From the NCBI GenBank assembly GCA_947169395.1, contig CAMVPJ010000003.1:3051-67050 (forward strand): a DNA stretch of 64,000 bases, written 5' to 3'. Source of the DNA: an uncultured Caryophanales bacterium (GTDB taxonomy: Bacteria; Bacillota_I; Bacilli_A; RF39; UBA660). Position numbers and translations under genes: made by a program. The notes under the pieces are model-generated. The model made no database searches and was not told the origin of the DNA. It worked only from the letters and a program-made list of their open reading frames with translations. Within the stretch, counting starts at the first letter, position 1, and each line of letters opens with the position of its first letter. This document shows, piece after piece, positions 36,630 to 44,327 of the stretch.

Positions 36630-37503
36630 TGAGTATTCTAAAAGGCTAGATAGTTATTTAGCTAATACTACTAGTATTAGTCGTAGTAAAATAAGTAAGC
36701 TAATTAAAGATGGTAATGTACTTGTTAATGGTAATAAATGTAAGGCAAGTGACTCTGTTGATATTGGGGATAAGATTACTTATGAAATAATTGATGAAGA
36801 GATTAAAGTAGAAGCAGAAGAAATACCTGTTGATATTATTTATGAAGATGATGATGTGATTGTTGTTAATAAACCAAATGGAATGGTAGTACATCCTGCA
36901 GTAGGTAATAAAAGCGGGACTCTTGTTAATGCTTTAATGTATCATAGTAAAAACTTAAGTAGTATTAATGGTGAATTTAGACCGGGCATAGTTCATAGAA
37001 TAGATGCTTATACTACAGGATTACTTATGGTAGCTAAAAATGATAAAGCACATGAAGCGTTATCTCGTCAATTACAAGATAAGACTACAACTAGAAAGTA
37101 TATCGCACTTGTTTGGGGTGTAATACCTAATGATACGGGAGTAATAGATGCACCAATTATGCGTGATAAGTCTGATCGCAAGAAAATGGCTGTAGGGAAT
37201 ACTAATAGTAAGGATGCAATAACTCATTTTAAAGTGCTTGAAAGGTATAAAGATGCAACTTTAATAGAATTACAACTTGAAACTGGTCGTACTCATCAGA
37301 TTAGAGTGCACCTATCTTATATTGGACATCCTGTTGTTAATGATCCGGTTTATGGTAGAAGAAAACTTATTGATGATTCTGGACAATGCTTACATGCTAA
37401 AACTTTAGGTTTTATTCATCCAACTACTAATAAATATATGGAGTTTGAGTCTGAATTACCTGTTTGTTTTACAAATATATTAAATAAGTTTAAAGGTGAT
37501 TAA
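36610..37503 (+). CDS. rluD: RluD-type 23S rRNA/tRNA pseudouridine synthase
   Basis: 297 residues with an N-terminal S4 RNA-binding domain (RLDSYLANTTSISRSKISKL, about 9-28) and a RluA-family catalytic domain: VVNKPNGMVVHP, the catalytic HRIDAYTTGLLMVAKN (Asp in the RID part, about residue 132), LETGRTHQIRVHL. The motif usually reads HRLDxxTSG; here I replaces L and TTG replaces TSG, both mild. The start lies in the end of lspA, as in other Firmicutes. Confidence 0.88.
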   Translation: MQEIVVDEYSKRLDSYLANTTSISRSKISKLIKDGNVLVNGNKCKASDSVDIGDKITYEIIDEEIKVEAEEIPVDIIYEDDDVIVVNKPNGMVVHPAVGNKSGTLVNALMYHSKNLSSINGEFRPGIVHRIDAYTTGLLMVAKNDKAHEALSRQLQDKTTTRKYIALVWGVIPNDTGVIDAPIMRDKSDRKKMAVGNTNSKDAITHFKVLERYKDATLIELQLETGRTHQIRVHLSYIGHPVVNDPVYGRRKLIDDSGQCLHAKTLGFIHPTTNKYMEFESELPVCFTNILNKFKGD

Positions 37504-37504
37504 A

Positions 37505-38131
37505 ATGGATAAGGTTGTAAATTTATTAAAAGATAAAGATATTTCTATACCTAAATTACTTCTCAAAAACTATAAAAAATTAAATATTAGTGAAACTGAG
37601 TTAATTATTTTGATATTCTTAATTAATAGTTATGAGTATAATCCTAAAGTTATTGCTGATGCTATGGATATTAAACTACCGATATTACTTGAGATGATAT
37701 CACAGTTGGAAAGTAAGGGAATACTTAAAATAGAGCTTAAGGATATTAATGGTATTAATACTGAAGTGTGTAACTTAGATAATTTATATGAAAAGTTATC
37801 ACTTCTTGTTATTAAGAAAGAAGAAGTTAATGATAATAAAAGTATTTATGATGCTTTTGAAACGGAACTTGGTAGAACATTATCACCAATAGAATATGAA
37901 TTAGTAAGTGAGTGGCTTAATGATAATACAGAAGAAATACTTAAACTTGCTTTAAAAGAGGCAACATATAATGGTGTTAGTAATTTTAGATATATAGACA
38001 GAATAATACATGAGTGGAAGAAAAAAGGTATTAAAACTCGCGATGATGTAATTAGGAATAATGAAGAGTTTAGAAAGAATAAGTCTTTAAAAAAACAAGA
38101 ATTATTTGATTATGATTGGTTAAATGAATAG
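37505..38131 (+). CDS. dnaD: DnaD-domain replication protein
   Basis: 208 residues. The N-terminal part is a winged-helix-like region (SETELIILIFLINSYEYNPKVIADAM). The C-terminal DnaD domain reads IYDAFETELGRTLSPIEYELVSEWLNDN with FRYIDRIIHEWKKKGI, including the YxxxIxxxW motif of DnaD/DnaB proteins. DnaD helps load the helicase at oriC and in restart. It sits just before nth, the conserved dnaD-nth pair of Bacilli. It overlaps nth by 8 bases. Confidence 0.88.
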   Translation: MDKVVNLLKDKDISIPKLLLKNYKKLNISETELIILIFLINSYEYNPKVIADAMDIKLPILLEMISQLESKGILKIELKDINGINTEVCNLDNLYEKLSLLVIKKEEVNDNKSIYDAFETELGRTLSPIEYELVSEWLNDNTEEILKLALKEATYNGVSNFRYIDRIIHEWKKKGIKTRDDVIRNNEEFRKNKSLKKQELFDYDWLNE

Positions 38132-38759
38132 TATAATTGAATATTTAGATTGTTTGTTTCCTAATCCTTGTTGTGAACTTAATTATACTAAAGATTATGA
38201 ACTTTTAATATCTGTTATGCTGTCAGCTCAGACTACTGATAAAATGGTTAATAAAGTTACTAGCATTTTATATAAAAAGTATGATACAATAGATAAGCTT
38301 TCTTTAGCGAATATTAGTGATATTATATCTATTGTTAAACCATTAGGTAATTATAATAAAAAGGCAAGTAATATTATAGGAATTGCAAGTAGACTTATTA
38401 ATGATACTAATGGTGTAGTAATTAATGATAGAGCATATTTAGAAAGTTTACCTGGAGTAGGTAGAAAGACTACTAATGTAGTACTTGCTAATTTATATAA
38501 CGAAGATGTAATTGCAGTTGACACTCATGTAGCACGTGTATCAAAAAGGCTGGGTATTGCAAAGGATAGTGATGATGTATTAGTAATTGAGAAGAAACTT
38601 AATAAGAAGTTTTCTAAAGATAGTTTAGGTAGACTTCATCATCAGTTGGTATTATTTGGTAGATATTACTGCAAAGCTAAAAATCCAGAATGCCATGGTT
38701 GTAAGTTGTGTGAGGTTTGTAAATACTATAAAAAGAATAATAAAGAGGTTAATAAATAA
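38124..38759 (+). CDS. nth: endonuclease III
   Basis: DNA glycosylase/AP lyase of base excision repair. 211 residues: helix-hairpin-helix ESLPGVGRKTTNVVLANL (with the catalytic Lys, about residues 109-126), VDTHVARVSKRLG with the catalytic Asp, and the 4Fe-4S cysteines in YYCKAKNPECHGCKLCEVC. All key residues are present. Spacing and overlap tie it to dnaD. Confidence 0.93.
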   Translation: MNSIIEYLDCLFPNPCCELNYTKDYELLISVMLSAQTTDKMVNKVTSILYKKYDTIDKLSLANISDIISIVKPLGNYNKKASNIIGIASRLINDTNGVVINDRAYLESLPGVGRKTTNVVLANLYNEDVIAVDTHVARVSKRLGIAKDSDDVLVIEKKLNKKFSKDSLGRLHHQLVLFGRYYCKAKNPECHGCKLCEVCKYYKKNNKEVNK

Positions 38760-38781
38760 TAAAAATATATAGGAGGCTAAC

Positions 38782-39351
38782 ATGTTAGAAAAACATAAAA
38801 ATTTAATTGAAAAAAATTTAAATAATAGAGAGTATAGGGTAGAAAGTAATTCTTTGAAAATAATACTAGATAATAAGAAGGAGATTAATAATATTGTTGT
38901 TGATAATAAAAGTATTTGGTACATTGGGAATCTAGTAATTACAGTAGATAGGATAGATATAGGTGATTCTATTGGCCTTATTACAATTGCTGCAGGGGTT
39001 GAATTTATTAATATAAAAATATTAGCTACTGAAGTTTATGTGGAATATCAAGCTAGAAATGTTCAAAAATATGGTATAAATAGCTTTAATTTAGAATTGA
39101 TTCTTAATATAATTGAAGATTTTAATAATAGAAGACATTTGATTAATCAAGATGAACTAAAATTCTTAAATGAATTAATAAATGATGATATTAAAGAGCT
39201 ATTTAACATAATTGCTAAAAATAGAGAAACTTATATTGATGAATATAATCATGAATTAAATAATTTAAGAGCGGATTATGTTATGAAGGAAAATAATATA
39301 TTGAAAAAAATTAAAACCTTAAATAAGTATTCTGAGGTAATTGACAAATAA
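38782..39351 (+). CDS. hypothetical protein, 189 aa
   Basis: A soluble protein with an N-terminal beta-rich half (IILDNKKEINNIVVDNKSIWYIGNLVITVDRIDIGD) and a C-terminal helical, probably coiled-coil half (about residues 120-185, Glu/Lys/Asn-rich). The SD is TATAGGAGG. It follows nth by 22 bases and precedes gpsB, which has its own promoter. I do not recognise the family. Confidence 0.6.
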   Translation: MLEKHKNLIEKNLNNREYRVESNSLKIILDNKKEINNIVVDNKSIWYIGNLVITVDRIDIGDSIGLITIAAGVEFINIKILATEVYVEYQARNVQKYGINSFNLELILNIIEDFNNRRHLINQDELKFLNELINDDIKELFNIIAKNRETYIDEYNHELNNLRADYVMKENNILKKIKTLNKYSEVIDK

Positions 39352-39369
39352 TAAATATTTTTATATAAT
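39341..39369 (+). promoter_or_regulatory. promoter of gpsB
   Basis: TTGACA at 39341-39346 and TATAAT at 39364-39369, 17 bases apart, both perfect consensus boxes. The -35 lies in the last codons of the preceding gene. Confidence 0.8.
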
Positions 39370-39405
39370 GTAGTCGTAATAGAGAAGATTAAAAGGAGTG
39401 GTTAT

Positions 39406-39726
39406 ATGCCTGATAAGATTATACTTACAAGTCGTGATATTTTAGAAAAAGAGTTTAAGATTGATACTCGTGGTTATTGTATGCAAGAAGTTGATAGATA
39501 TCTTGATGTAATTATTAAAGATTATGAAGAGATGAATACGATTATTAAGAATCTTGCTAAAGAGAAACAAGAATTAGTAGAAGATAATATTGCGCTTAAA
39601 CAAGAGGTGCGTAATTTACGTACAAAGTTAGATGTATTATCTGATAATAATGGTGAAGGTAGTTCTACTGCTGATGTGCTTAGAAGATTATCTAATTTAG
39701 AGAAATATATTTATAGTAAAGATTAA
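39406..39726 (+). CDS. gpsB: cell division protein GpsB (DivIVA-like)
   Basis: 106 residues. The DivIVA/GpsB N-terminal domain reads ILTSRDILEKEFKIDTRGYCMQEVDRYLDVIIKDYE (residues about 6-41), followed by a coiled coil and a short C-terminal helix (STADVLRRLSNLEKYIY). GpsB guides peptidoglycan synthases between the division site and the side wall. In Bacillus it lies directly before rnpB, as it does here. Confidence 0.9.
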   Translation: MPDKIILTSRDILEKEFKIDTRGYCMQEVDRYLDVIIKDYEEMNTIIKNLAKEKQELVEDNIALKQEVRNLRTKLDVLSDNNGEGSSTADVLRRLSNLEKYIYSKD

Positions 39727-39727
39727 A

Positions 39728-40073
39728 AAAATACTTTGACAAACGCTGCATACTTGTTATGTAGAGGAAAGTCCATGCTCGCACAGTCTGCGATGACTGT
39801 AGTGTTTGTGCTTAGGGAAAAAATAACCTAAGGTAGTTTTAACTAACGGCTCCAGATGACCTAAGTCAATTGATAAGGTATATGGTATAAAAGTGCCAAA
39901 GAGACGAGACTAAGGGAAACTTTAGTTATGGAACGTGGTAAACCCCGCAAGCGAGAAACCCAAATTTTGGTAGGGGAACTTTGATAAGGAAATGAACTGA
40001 TTCAAGGATCAAGTAATTGATAGATAAATGTTTGTCACCTTTTAGGTACAGAACATGGCTTATAAAGTATTTT
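39728..40073 (+). ncRNA. rnpB: RNase P RNA, Bacillus type (class B)
   Basis: The RNA subunit of RNase P, which trims tRNA 5' ends. Diagnostic pieces: GTAGAGGAAAGTCCATGCTC near the 5' side, AACTAACGGCTCCAG, the conserved GAGACGAGACTA region, AACGTGGTAAACCCC and, near the 3' end, ACAGAACATGGCTTATAAAG. The ends pair: AATACTTT with AAAGTATT (helix P1) and GACAAAC with GTTTGTC (P2), which fixes the borders within a few bases. The T8 after P1 suggests termination at once. The gpsB neighbour agrees. Confidence 0.93.
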
Positions 40074-40095
40074 TTTTATATAGAATAGAGGTTAT

Positions 40096-40584
40096 ATGAA
40101 AGAAATTGGAGAAAGACTTCGTGAGACAAGAGAATCTATGGGGATTAGTGTTGAAGAAGCTGCTGAAGATTTAAAAATTAGACCTGCACAACTTGAAAAT
40201 ATTGAAGAAGGTAATAAAGAAGCTTTTAAAGATGTATTCTATCTAAAGTTCTTTATAAGAGATTATGCTAAATATTTAGGATTAGATTATGAAGCATTAA
40301 CTGAAGAATTTAATGAATACTTATTTGATTATACTTCAAGATTATCACTTGATGATATTAAAAAAGCTAAAGAGAAAAGTAAGAAACAAGTAAAAAAAAT
40401 AGCTAGTCCTTATACTTTAGAGAAAAAACAACAGTGGCATATTCCAGCAGGATTAATATATGCATTAATAGTAGTTGTAATTGCAATTATTATCTATTGT
40501 ATAGTTTTAATTGCAACTGATTCTAAAGATAATGAGGATGAGGATCTAATTATGAATACGGAGGAAATATATGAATTTGCCTAA
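40096..40584 (+). CDS. RodZ-like helix-turn-helix membrane protein (YmfM type)
   Basis: 162 residues: an HTH at the N-terminus (GERLRETRESMGISVEEAAEDLKIRPAQLENIEEG) with the following IRDYAKYLGLD typical of RodZ, a Lys-rich linker, one membrane helix (about residues 118-140) and a short acidic tail. RodZ links MreB to the elongation machine. In Bacilli ymfM lies right before pgsA, as here. The long periplasmic domain of RodZ is missing, so this is a short form. It overlaps pgsA by 14 bases. Confidence 0.82.
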   Translation: MKEIGERLRETRESMGISVEEAAEDLKIRPAQLENIEEGNKEAFKDVFYLKFFIRDYAKYLGLDYEALTEEFNEYLFDYTSRLSLDDIKKAKEKSKKQVKKIASPYTLEKKQQWHIPAGLIYALIVVVIAIIIYCIVLIATDSKDNEDEDLIMNTEEIYEFA

Positions 40585-41164
40585 TAAACTTACGATATCT
40601 AGAATAATTATGTCAGTAGTTATAATTATATTACTACTATTTCCATTTCAAATGGCAGGAATTGAATTTCCGCAATTATTTATAGATGAAAAACTAGTTG
40701 TTGATTCAAAGTATTTAATAGCTGGTATATTATTTATTCTTGCAAGCCTAACTGATTTTTTAGATGGATATATAGCTCGTAAGGATAATCTTGTAACTGA
40801 TTTTGGTAAACTACTTGATGCTATTGCAGATAAAGTATTAGTAAATTCAGTATTAATTATTCTTGCATCACAAGGTTTTATTCATCCAATTATACCTGTA
40901 GTAATTATAGTTAGAGATTCAATTGTAAACTCTATTAAGATGATTGCTGCATCTCGTGGTAAAGTAGTTGCGGCAATTAAATCAGGTAAAGTTAAAACTG
41001 CAACTTTAATGGTAGGTATAGCTCTAACACTTTTCTATAATTTACCATTTGAATTAGTAAATCTAAGAGTTGCTGATTTCTTACTATTTGTTGCAGCAAT
41101 TCTATCAATTATATCAGGAATACAATATTATTTATTAAATAAACATTTATTATTTGAAGACTAG
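40571..41164 (+). CDS. pgsA: CDP-diacylglycerol--glycerol-3-phosphate 3-phosphatidyltransferase
   Basis: PgsA makes phosphatidylglycerol phosphate from CDP-diacylglycerol. 197 residues, membrane-bound. The CDP-alcohol phosphotransferase motif D-x2-DG-x2-AR-x8-G-x3-D appears as TDFLDGYIARKDNLVTDFGKLLDAIADK (residues about 61-88), with all aspartates in place. N-terminal NLPNKLTISRI is typical. It shares an operon with the RodZ-like gene. Confidence 0.93.
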   Translation: MNLPNKLTISRIIMSVVIIILLLFPFQMAGIEFPQLFIDEKLVVDSKYLIAGILFILASLTDFLDGYIARKDNLVTDFGKLLDAIADKVLVNSVLIILASQGFIHPIIPVVIIVRDSIVNSIKMIAASRGKVVAAIKSGKVKTATLMVGIALTLFYNLPFELVNLRVADFLLFVAAILSIISGIQYYLLNKHLLFED

Positions 41165-41178
41165 TTCTTCTTTTTTTA
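41154..41178 (+). terminator. weak terminator at the end of pgsA
   Basis: GAAGA pairs with TCTTC around a 5-base loop, followed by T7. Short stem, so efficiency is uncertain. Confidence 0.45.
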
Positions 41179-41207
41179 TTGCTACATATAATTTAGTGGT
41201 GATATTT

Positions 41208-41756
41208 GTGGATAAGAACTCAGTAAAGAATATAGTAGTTAATTTTATATTTAAAACATTAATAGTTACAGCTATTACTTTAGTATTATTAATTGTAATG
41301 AAGAGTAGTGCCAAGTTTAAAACTATGTATTATAAATATGTATATGATACATCTATCACATTTACTAAGTTTAATAATTTATATAATAAATACTTTAAAG
41401 ATTTAAATTTTAATAAGATTCATACTAGTACTAAGACGGTTAGTAATGAAAAACTTAGTTATAGTAAGATTACTAAGTATAAGGATGGAGCTAAGTTAGT
41501 TGTTAGTAATAACTATACAGTACCAGCATTAGAAAGTGGAATTGTAGTATTTATTGGTGATAAAGAAGATTATGGTAAGGTAGTAATTATTCAACAAATA
41601 AATGGTATAGATTTACTTTATGGTAATATAGATAATACTAATTATAAATTATATGATTATATAAAAAAAGGAGATGTATTAGGAAGTGCTGATAAATATT
41701 TATATTTAGTATATAAGAAAGATGGTAAAGTATTAGATTATGAGAAATATCTTTAA
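41208..41756 (+). CDS. SpoIVFA-like protein with degenerate M23 domain
   Basis: GTG 41208 is the likely start after GGTGATATTT. 182 residues: one membrane helix (about 13-34), an extracellular linker, then a LytM/M23-like domain: VPALESGIVVFIGDKEDYGKVVIIQQINGIDLLYGNI and IKKGDVLG...YLYLVYKKDGKVLDYEKYL. The H-x-H metal residues of active M23 enzymes are not found. The pairing with an M50 protease gene mirrors spoIVFA-spoIVFB of Bacillus, where the first protein holds and regulates the protease. It overlaps the next gene by 17 bases. Confidence 0.7.
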   Translation: MDKNSVKNIVVNFIFKTLIVTAITLVLLIVMKSSAKFKTMYYKYVYDTSITFTKFNNLYNKYFKDLNFNKIHTSTKTVSNEKLSYSKITKYKDGAKLVVSNNYTVPALESGIVVFIGDKEDYGKVVIIQQINGIDLLYGNIDNTNYKLYDYIKKGDVLGSADKYLYLVYKKDGKVLDYEKYL

Positions 41757-42456
41757 GATAAATCCTCTTACATATATAACTGCTTTAATATTTATTCTTA
41801 TTGGTTATTTTAAATTTTATCTAAGTTTTATGTTAGTATTATTTATTCATGAGCTAGGTCATATTACTTTATCACTACTATTTAAATGGCATATTAAAAG
41901 TATTATATTATTACCTTTAGGATTACTTTTAAAGTTTGAAGATAATCTAAATAAACCATTAATAGAAGAATTTATTATATCCATATCAGGTGTTATATTT
42001 CAGTTAGTATTTATTACCTTTATTCATAATTATTATTTAGTTCTATCAAGTAATATAATACTAATATTTAATATACTACCAATATATCCTTTAGATGGAT
42101 CTAAAGTAATTAATATAATACTAAATAAAATAACTAACTTTAAAACTAGTTATTTTTTAACACTCCTATTATCATTTATTACACTAATTATATTAATAAG
42201 TATGAGTATAATTAATAAATCATTAATATTTATAATATCTTTTATACCATTATTAATTAATCTAATAGAATTAATAATTAATAAAGATAGTGTATTTATT
42301 AAGTTCTTGTTAGAAAGATACTTGTATAATATTACATTTAAGAAATATAAGTATATAAATAGTATTAAGTATATGAAAAGAGATTATACACATTATATAA
42401 TTAATGGTAATAATGTAGAGAGTGAAAAAAATTTTTTGAAGAACTATTTTAAATAA
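41740..42456 (+). CDS. M50 site-2 protease-like protein (SpoIVFB type)
   Basis: 238 residues, mostly hydrophobic. The zinc motif is LFIHELGHITLSLLFKW (HExxH, near residue 38) and the second metal motif is IYPLDGSKVINIILN (LDG, near residue 118), both intact. Such intramembrane proteases cleave membrane-bound regulators. In Bacillus SpoIVFB processes pro-sigma-K, but many non-sporing Firmicutes also carry this pair. With no spore genes in the window I infer a regulatory role in envelope signalling. Confidence 0.78.
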   Translation: MRNIFKINPLTYITALIFILIGYFKFYLSFMLVLFIHELGHITLSLLFKWHIKSIILLPLGLLLKFEDNLNKPLIEEFIISISGVIFQLVFITFIHNYYLVLSSNIILIFNILPIYPLDGSKVINIILNKITNFKTSYFLTLLLSFITLIILISMSIINKSLIFIISFIPLLINLIELIINKDSVFIKFLLERYLYNITFKKYKYINSIKYMKRDYTHYIINGNNVESEKNFLKNYFK

Positions 42457-42483
42457 ATAATAATTTGTAATTATAAAAAATAC

Positions 42484-42512
42484 TTGTATTGATAATAAAA
42501 ATAATATATAAT
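42484..42512 (+). promoter_or_regulatory. upstream promoter P1 of the second pilin gene
   Basis: TTGTAT at 42484-42489 and TATAAT at 42507-42512, 17 bases apart, matching the layout at 1690-1718. Confidence 0.6.
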
Positions 42513-42535
42513 CTAATCAGTTGTTAAAAAATAAA

Positions 42536-42547
42536 TGTTCTTTGAAA
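42536..42547 (+). promoter_or_regulatory. boxA-like element in the second pilin leader
   Basis: TGTTCTTTGAAA, identical to 1763-1774. It lies between the upstream promoter and the poly-T promoter. Confidence 0.4.
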
Positions 42548-42598
42548 TAACTAAATATACATAATTTTCAAAAAATTCTATTTTTTTCAAAAATAGGG

Positions 42599-42629
42599 TT
42601 GACTTTTTTTTTTTTTTTTTTAGTAAACT
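42599..42629 (+). promoter_or_regulatory. poly-T promoter, candidate phase-variation switch (T18)
   Basis: TTGACT (42599-42604) and TAAACT (42624-42629) flank a T run from 42604 to 42621 (18 T). The spacer is 19 bases, closer to the optimum than the 22 at the first locus. An 8-bp hairpin (CTATTTTT with AAAAATAG) lies just upstream, so from the upstream promoter the T run could also act as a terminator tract. Confidence 0.65.
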
Positions 42630-42640
42630 AATATCAGAAG

Positions 42641-42672
42641 GTAAGGTATGAAAGATAATATTCATGACTTAC
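42641..42672 (+). promoter_or_regulatory. leader hairpin of the second pilin gene
   Basis: GTAAGGTATGAA pairs with TTCATGACTTAC (one mismatch and one G-T pair) around AGATAATA. The loop is the same as at 1870-1898 while the stem differs. Confidence 0.4.
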
Positions 42673-42690
42673 TAGATAGAAAGGAGAATT

Positions 42691-43614
42691 ATGTGTATGC
42701 ATAATGTTAAGAAAAAAGGTTTTACGTTGATTGAACTTATTGCAGTATTAGTGATCATGGCAATTATTGCTTTAATAGCAACACCTCTAGTTATGAATAT
42801 AATTAGAAAAGCTAGAATATCTGCTGATAAGAGAAGTATTGATGCATACGGTAGAAGTGTTGAACTAGCAATTGCAGGATATTTACTTGATACAGGTAAG
42901 TTTCCAACAGAAGTATCACAACTAACTATTGAATATTCAGGTAATAAAGTAGATTGTTCAACTACTCAGATTAATCCAGACTCTAGTGTATATCTATCTG
43001 ATTGTAAAGTAAATAATAGAGAAGTATCTAATTATACATATGGTAGTGATAAATCTCCAACATATCAAACATATAAAGTTGGAGATACAGTAACATATAA
43101 TGATATAGATTTCTATGTTATTAAAGATTCGGGAACAAGAGAATCAACAGTTACGTTGCTTAAAGCAGAACCGCTTACTTCAAATGATGTTAAAAATTAT
43201 TTGCCAAAAGAATATGACGGATTTACCGGCTTTTCTGAGGGGTATGGAACGATTAAATACGGCTTGTTAAGTAGCTTTTCTTCATCTTATGTAAAAAACG
43301 AAATAGATGCTTGGGCTTTAGATAAGATTAATTCATCTGATGTAAAGGAGTCACGTTTAATCAAATTTGAAGAACTTAGAGATAATTTTGGTTACGAGTA
43401 TAAAGCTAGTTGTTCTACTTGTAGTAGTATGGCTTGGATTGCGACTGAAAATACTCCTAATTGGTTAAAGGCTTTCTCAAGTTGGACAATGAGCAAAGTT
43501 GAAGATTCATCTAATGTGTGGGTAATTAACGGAAATACAATTATCAGTGAAGAAGTAGATAGTTTAAATCGTATTCGTCCTGTTGTTGAACTATACAAAT
43601 CTGCACTAAACTAA
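42691..43614 (+). CDS. type IV pilin-like protein with variable surface domain, second copy
   Basis: 307 residues. The class I prepilin leader and helix (KKKGFTLIELIAVLVIMAI) are almost the same as in the first copy, with cleavage expected after the Gly before FTLIE. The stalk keeps two Cys (VDCSTT...SDC). The variable domain (about 123-307) is shorter and more divergent: GDTVTYNDIDFYVIKDSG, EIDAWA, SRLIKFEEL, SSWTMS, IRPVVELYKSAL; the central GG-AYYTSETCG block is lost. The start may be ATG 42691 or 42697 after AAGGAG. It is a single gene between its own poly-T promoter and a terminator. Confidence 0.8.
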   Translation: MCMHNVKKKGFTLIELIAVLVIMAIIALIATPLVMNIIRKARISADKRSIDAYGRSVELAIAGYLLDTGKFPTEVSQLTIEYSGNKVDCSTTQINPDSSVYLSDCKVNNREVSNYTYGSDKSPTYQTYKVGDTVTYNDIDFYVIKDSGTRESTVTLLKAEPLTSNDVKNYLPKEYDGFTGFSEGYGTIKYGLLSSFSSSYVKNEIDAWALDKINSSDVKESRLIKFEELRDNFGYEYKASCSTCSSMAWIATENTPNWLKAFSSWTMSKVEDSSNVWVINGNTIISEEVDSLNRIRPVVELYKSALN

Positions 43615-43642
43615 AATAATTTAATTAATGTAAAACCTTGTT

Positions 43643-43670
43643 AATATTCAGAGTAATCTGAATATTTTTT
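43643..43670 (+). terminator. terminator after the second pilin gene
   Basis: AATATTCAGA pairs with TCTGAATATT around GTAA, followed by T. The stem differs from the one at 2972 but the position is the same, and both lie a few bases after TAAAACCTT. Confidence 0.75.
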
Positions 43671-43682
43671 GGGAGGTAATGT

Positions 43683-44324
43683 ATGGAATATGTAATAGAT
43701 AATAAAGTATATGAAGTAGTAATTATAAAGAAGAGAAATAAGAATACTTATATTAGAGTTAAAGAAGATATGAAGATTTATGTTACTACTAATTATTTAA
43801 CTAGCAAAAGATATATTAAAAACTTACTTGATGAAAATTATAGTTATTTAGTTAAGATGATTAGGAATATGTGTAAAAAGAATGAAAAGAAAGATTTATT
43901 CTTTTATTTAGGAAATAGTTATGATATAATATTTGTGAATGATTTAAAGAAGGTAGATGTAGATAGTAATAATTATGTTATATATGCTAGCGATATTAAA
44001 CAGTTAAATAGGTGGTATAACAAAGTTATTAAAGATACATTTATAGAGAGATTTACTTATATTTATAATATATTTGATGAAGTTAATATAATGCCTAGTT
44101 TAAAGATTCGTAAGATGAAATCTAGGTGGGGAGTGTATAATCGTGTTAAACACTCAGTAACTTTGAATAGTGAACTTATTAAATATAATATAAGATGCTT
44201 AGATTATGTAATAGTACATGAGTTATCGCACGTAATACATTTTGATCATTCTAAGTATTTCTGGTCTTTAGTAAGTAAATATTGTAATAACTATAAAGCT
44301 ATAAAAAAAGAATTAAAGGAGTAA
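43683..44324 (+). CDS. YgjP-like (DUF45) zinc metallopeptidase
   Basis: 213 residues. The C-terminal WLM/YgjP domain has KIRKMKSRWGVYN and VIVHELSHVIHFDHSKYFWSLV, with the HExxH zinc motif (HELSH) and the downstream His in the usual spacing. The N-terminal part (VIIKKRNKNTYIRVKEDMKIYVTTN) also fits the family. Substrates are unknown; the family is often next to restriction systems or cell wall genes. It precedes the M23 gene by three bases. Confidence 0.82.
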   Translation: MEYVIDNKVYEVVIIKKRNKNTYIRVKEDMKIYVTTNYLTSKRYIKNLLDENYSYLVKMIRNMCKKNEKKDLFFYLGNSYDIIFVNDLKKVDVDSNNYVIYASDIKQLNRWYNKVIKDTFIERFTYIYNIFDEVNIMPSLKIRKMKSRWGVYNRVKHSVTLNSELIKYNIRCLDYVIVHELSHVIHFDHSKYFWSLVSKYCNNYKAIKKELKE

Positions 44325-44327
44325 GTT

